Shown here piece after piece: positions 6,566 to 7,207 of a stretch of DNA of 7,207 nucleotides; the stretch's first letter is position 1, and each line of letters begins with the position of its first letter. The position numbers were made by a program, and so were the translations under genes. The stretch covers positions 1-7,207 of the forward strand of contig CANQZL010000079.1 of assembly GCA_947628325.1 (NCBI GenBank), read 5' to 3'. The notes under the pieces were generated by a model, which made no database searches, had not been told where the DNA came from, and saw only the letters and a list, made by a program, of their open reading frames with translations. Source of the stretch: an uncultured Bacilli bacterium. Lineage in GTDB: Bacteria; Bacillota_I; Bacilli_A; RF39; UBA660.

Positions 6566-6808
6566 TTAATTATAGTTATAATTTATACTTTCTATTTGAC
6601 CATTAAATAATACTTCTTTATCAAGCATTTTAACTATTTTAAAGTCTAATCCTTTAATCATTAATGTAAAAGATTTAAAACTTATAATTATTTGTTTATC
6701 TGTTATTGATAATAGTTTTTCATAATTATTAATATATATTTTATTATTTGCTAAATTTATACTATATGCTTCGTTTTGAAAAATATTTTTAATATTATCT
6801 ATTATCAT
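6566..6808 (-). CDS. yqfC: Sporulation-associated protein YqfC (YabP/YqfC family)
   Basis: An 80-residue protein of the YabP/YqfC family. The recognisable part is NNKIYINNYEKLLSITDKQI, followed by a beta-rich stretch with GLDFKIVKML and a FNGQIESI ending, matching the family pattern of a small beta-strand domain that ends in a G-x-I-E-S-I motif. Family members are sporulation proteins; YqfC is paired with YqfD in spore formers, as here. The start ATG 6808 is chosen because AGGTGAT lies exactly 7 bases upstream. A GTG at 6820 is in frame but falls inside that ribosome binding site, so the 84-residue version is unlikely. Sequence similarity is modest, but position next to yqfD settles the call. 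Confidence 0.85.
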   Translation of the reverse strand: MIIDNIKNIFQNEAYSINLANNKIYINNYEKLLSITDKQIIISFKSFTLMIKGLDFKIVKMLDKEVLFNGQIESINYNYN

Positions 6809-6815
6809 AATCTTA

Positions 6816-6822
6816 ATCACCT
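6816..6822 (-). promoter_or_regulatory. Strong ribosome binding site that fixes the yqfC start
   Basis: AGGTGAT on the minus strand, 7 bases before ATG 6808. It contains the alternative GTG, which it therefore rules out as start. The same site is complementary to a 9-base stretch at 6531-6539 in the yqfC-yqfD gap. In the 6823-6885 leader I find no convincing sigma-A or sigma-E promoter; a CATATATT box at 6828-6835 is too close to the ribosome binding site to serve as a -10. Confidence 0.7.
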
Positions 6823-6885
6823 AGTTAAATATATGAGAAAAGTTAATATTTATTATTTTCTTTATTTTAGAATTTTAACTTTATT

Positions 6886-6909
6886 AAAAAAAGATGAATA
6901 AATCATCTT
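6886..6909 (-). terminator. Rho-independent terminator after yqeY
   Basis: On the minus strand AAGATGA, loop TTTAT, TCATCTT gives a perfect 7-bp stem (6891-6909) followed by an unbroken T run (7 T in all, the first two within the stem). It overlaps the last two bases of the yqeY TAA stop codon. The stem is AT-rich with only two G-C pairs, normal for such an AT-rich genome. It separates the yqeY transcript from the yqfC operon. Confidence 0.7.
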
Positions 6910-7207
6910 ATTTACTTAATCTTTCTTTTACTAAAGAACTTACTAATGACATATCAGCAGAAGATCCTAATCTAGTAGTAGCTTCTTTCATAACTTTGCC
7001 CATATCTTTAATACTTTCTGGTTTAATAGTTTCAAATACTTCATCTAAAACTTTAGATATTTCTTCTTCACTAAGTTCTTCAGGAAGATATTTTGATAGA
7101 CATTCAATTTCTTTATTTAAACTTTCTACTTCAGCCGTTTTACCATATTTTTCATATTCAGTAATGCTATCTTTACGCATTTTAACTTGTTTTTTTATAA
7201 CAGCTAT
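6908..7207 (-). CDS. yqeY: GatB/YqeY domain protein (5' end cut by window)
   Basis: The frame is open to the right window edge, so the first roughly 50 residues are missing; 99 residues are visible. A Met encoded at 7180 is internal, since the in-frame residues before it (IAVIKKQVK) continue the family pattern that leads into QVKMRKDSITEYEKYGK. Further family segments are CLSKYLPEELSEEEI and KDMGKVMKEATTRLGSSADM, then a terminal VKERLSK. YqeY resembles the C-terminal domain of GatB, the tRNA-binding subunit of the Asp/Glu-tRNA amidotransferase. As a stand-alone protein its role is not settled. In Bacillus it lies a few genes upstream of yqfC; the intervening yqeZ, yqfA and yqfB are absent here. 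Confidence 0.93.
   Translation of the reverse strand: MAVIKKQVKMRKDSITEYEKYGKTAEVESLNKEIECLSKYLPEELSEEEISKVLDEVFETIKPESIKDMGKVMKEATTRLGSSADMSLVSSLVKERLSK

Noticed and set aside
6809..6820. GTG start for yqfC (extra 4 residues)
   Set aside because: The GTG is part of the AGGTGAT ribosome binding site that serves ATG 6808.
6828..6835. CATATATT as a sigma-E-type -10 box for yqfC
   Set aside because: Transcription would start within or after the ribosome binding site, and no matching -35 lies 13-14 bases upstream.
7178..7180. ATG as the start of a short 90-residue YqeY
   Set aside because: The frame continues upstream to the window edge with family-like residues, so the Met is internal to a longer gene.

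Overview
The window is a very AT-rich stretch (about one quarter G+C by sampling a few lines) in which every gene I can support lies on the minus strand, so transcription runs from high to low coordinates. The conserved order yqeY - yqfC - yqfD - (VanZ-like) - ybeY - dgkA - era - yqzL - recO is a variant of the well-known Bacillus/Clostridium cluster. TGA, TAG and TAA all act as stops and Trp is read from TGG, so the standard bacterial code applies and this is not a code-4 mycoplasma. The best inference is a low-GC Firmicute (Bacillota), perhaps a gut-type uncultured Bacilli lineage. The two sporulation-associated genes yqfC and yqfD indicate spore-forming ancestry. Genus cannot be assigned from the sequence.

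Layout from right to left: the 3' two thirds of yqeY (cut by the window edge) ends in a Rho-independent terminator that overlaps its stop codon. After a short leader comes a compact run: yqfC, yqfD, a VanZ-like membrane protein, ybeY, dgkA, era, a 26-residue yqzL, and recO. Spacing is tight and several genes overlap or abut, so this is probably one transcription unit. It holds ribosome biogenesis functions (YbeY, Era), lipid-carrier metabolism (DgkA-type kinase), DNA repair (RecO) and the YqfC/YqfD pair. Compared with the B. subtilis order, phoH and yqfF are absent between yqfD and ybeY, where the VanZ-like gene now sits, and cdd is absent between dgkA and era.

Left of recO are two tandem paralogous genes (980-2134, and 1-918 running off the window) for membrane-anchored transglutaminase-like proteins. 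Each has its own good sigma-A promoter, and both promoters share TTGCTA, a 17-bp spacer and an extended -10. These paralogs are the most novel-looking part of the window: they keep the Cys and His of the transglutaminase triad but appear to have Cys where the third residue, Asp, is expected.

No rRNA, tRNA, CRISPR array, insertion sequence or phage gene is visible. No gene-free stretch exceeds about 100 bases.
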